NCBI GenBank assembly: GCA_016198805.1
Contig: JACQHU010000116.1
Location: forward strand, 1-6,189
Direction of reading: 5' to 3'
DNA: 6,189 bases
Source: Armatimonadota bacterium
GTDB taxonomy: Bacteria; Sysuimicrobiota; Sysuimicrobiia; Sysuimicrobiales; Humicultoraceae
Numbering within the stretch: position 1 is the stretch's first letter; each line of letters opens with the position of its first letter. A model generated the notes under the pieces. It searched no databases. It had not been told where the DNA came from and worked only from the letters and a program-made list of their open reading frames with translations. The translations under genes and the position numbers were made by a program. Positions 5,435 to 6,189 of this stretch are shown in pieces.

Positions 5435-6189
5435 AGGAGATATGCTGCGCGAAGCTTGCCGAATCGCTCCAGCGCGGGCTGCCATCGCGCCACGATCGCT
5501 GGCGCCGGCTGGCCCCGCATGATCGCCACACGCACGTCCTTCGTCCCCCAGACCAGGTCGAACAGATACGGCCCCCGCCGCGGACGGGCGAACTTCAGCC
5601 TGCTGCCGTAGATCTGCCGGATCTCCGCCAGGATGTACACGATCGTGGTCGAGGGGCGGAACTGCGCCGGATCGGTCACATGCAGCCGCACGCCACGCCA
5701 GACCTCGCCGGTGCGAGGATGCGGGAGCGCCGACGGCGTGAAGCGGACCCCGGGCAGGTTGTGCCGGTTGAGCCGGAGGGCCAGATCGGTGCCGTCGATC
5801 CAGGGCGCGAGCACGACCTGGAACCGAGATTCTGTCGCCACCCCGTTCCACAGGTTGGTGCCGTCGATGGCGCCCGTCGCGGCATAGGAAAACACGGCCT
5901 CGGGGCCGGTGATCCCGGGCGAAGGGTTCACCCAGGGCAGCATCGTTTGCTCCCAGCGCATCTCTCTGGCCCAGCCCTTCATGGGGATCACGGTGAGGTC
6001 GGCCCCGATGCCGAACTGGTTGTTGTACAGCAGCGCCAGCTCGCCGATGGTCATCCCGTAGACATACGGGATCGGGTACAGGCCGATGAACGAGCGGAAC
6101 TGCGGTTCAAGGACCGGGCCGTCGACCGTCAGACCTCCCATGGGGTTCGGTCGATCCAACACCACCGCCGGCTTGCGCGCCCTGCGCGC
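5425..6189 (-). CDS. DUF1343/NamZ-like exo-beta-N-acetylmuramidase family, C-terminal part
   Basis: The 254 visible codons are open to the right edge, so the N-terminus (roughly 130-170 residues, judging from family lengths near 400) is missing and the start is unknown. Family landmarks in order are LDRPNPMGG at 11-19, GPVLEP and FIGLYPIPYVYGMTIGELA at about 24-52, DLTVIPMKGW at 64-73, LPWVNPSP at 84-91, APWIDGTDLA, NLPGVRF and GVRLHVTD. The characterised member, NamZ, removes terminal MurNAc from peptidoglycan fragments, often as an exported enzyme; a signal peptide cannot be checked here. The segment usually reading EGTN-S-EGRGT is IDGTNLWNGVATE here, so activity or specificity may differ. 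It converges on the PdxA-like gene and shares its last 10 nt, an arrangement that gives no functional link. Family assignment is strong; enzyme activity is inferred. Confidence 0.9.
   Translation of the reverse strand, partial: ARRARKPAVVLDRPNPMGGLTVDGPVLEPQFRSFIGLYPIPYVYGMTIGELALLYNNQFGIGADLTVIPMKGWAREMRWEQTMLPWVNPSPGITGPEAVFSYAATGAIDGTNLWNGVATESRFQVVLAPWIDGTDLALRLNRHNLPGVRFTPSALPHPRTGEVWRGVRLHVTDPAQFRPSTTIVYILAEIRQIYGSRLKFARPRRGPYLFDLVWGTKDVRVAIMRGQPAPAIVARWQPALERFGKLRAAYLLYR

Noticed and set aside
4832..5851. A 339-codon minus-strand open frame across the PdxA-like and NamZ-like genes
   Set aside because: It lies antisense to the PdxA-like gene and out of frame in the NamZ-like gene; both true frames have clear family motifs and this one has none.
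1..6189. Search for tRNA, rRNA, CRISPR arrays, insertion sequences, attachment sites and riboswitches
   Set aside because: Nothing found by eye: coding covers nearly all of the window, there are no repeated spacers or terminal inverted repeats, and the only gap over 60 nt (4314-4429) is explained by promoter and operator signals.

Overview
This 6.2 kb window is a gene-dense, high-GC bacterial segment with five leftward genes, one rightward gene, and a final leftward gene cut by the right edge. The genome has GC-rich codon use, short intergenic gaps and strong Shine-Dalgarno sites. The solute-binding protein has a Sec signal peptide but no lipobox cysteine, so it looks freely periplasmic, which favours a Gram-negative-type (diderm) cell. 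The set of families is common in soil, sediment and groundwater lineages and in Proteobacteria; I cannot name the organism from the sequence.

Left and centre (1-4313, minus strand): one apparent operon read right to left. It encodes an ABC ATPase (3501-4313), a TauC/SsuC-type permease (2620-3504), an NMT1/THI5-like solute-binding protein (1568-2593), an exported UlaG-like metallo-beta-lactamase-fold hydrolase (791-1546), and an MmgE/PrpD-family protein running off the left edge (1-735). The ATPase and permease overlap by ATGA; later gaps are 26, 21 and 55 nt.

Divergent control region (4314-4429): 116 bp containing a perfect 7-bp-arm inverted repeat, TGGTATA-CAA-TATACCA, over a good leftward -10 element. 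A second, overlapping dyad (ACCATC-A-GATGGT) supplies a third TGGT half-site. It looks like an operator for a GntR-type regulator that could control both directions. No regulator gene lies in the window.

Right (4430-6189): a PdxA-family dehydrogenase (4430-5434, plus) with its three metal-binding histidines but without the His-Thr pair expected in the vitamin B6 enzyme, so a catabolic role is more likely than pyridoxal phosphate synthesis. It ends 10 nt inside a convergent DUF1343/NamZ-like gene (5425-6189, partial), a peptidoglycan-sugar hydrolase family.

Working model (inference): the importer brings in a small organic acid or related molecule, and the divergent PdxA-like oxidoreductase and the operon-encoded MmgE/PrpD protein act on it or its products. 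The exported MBL hydrolase may process a substrate in the periplasm. The substrate cannot be read from the sequence. The NamZ-like gene is probably unrelated. No RNA genes, mobile elements, CRISPR arrays or convincing terminators were seen.
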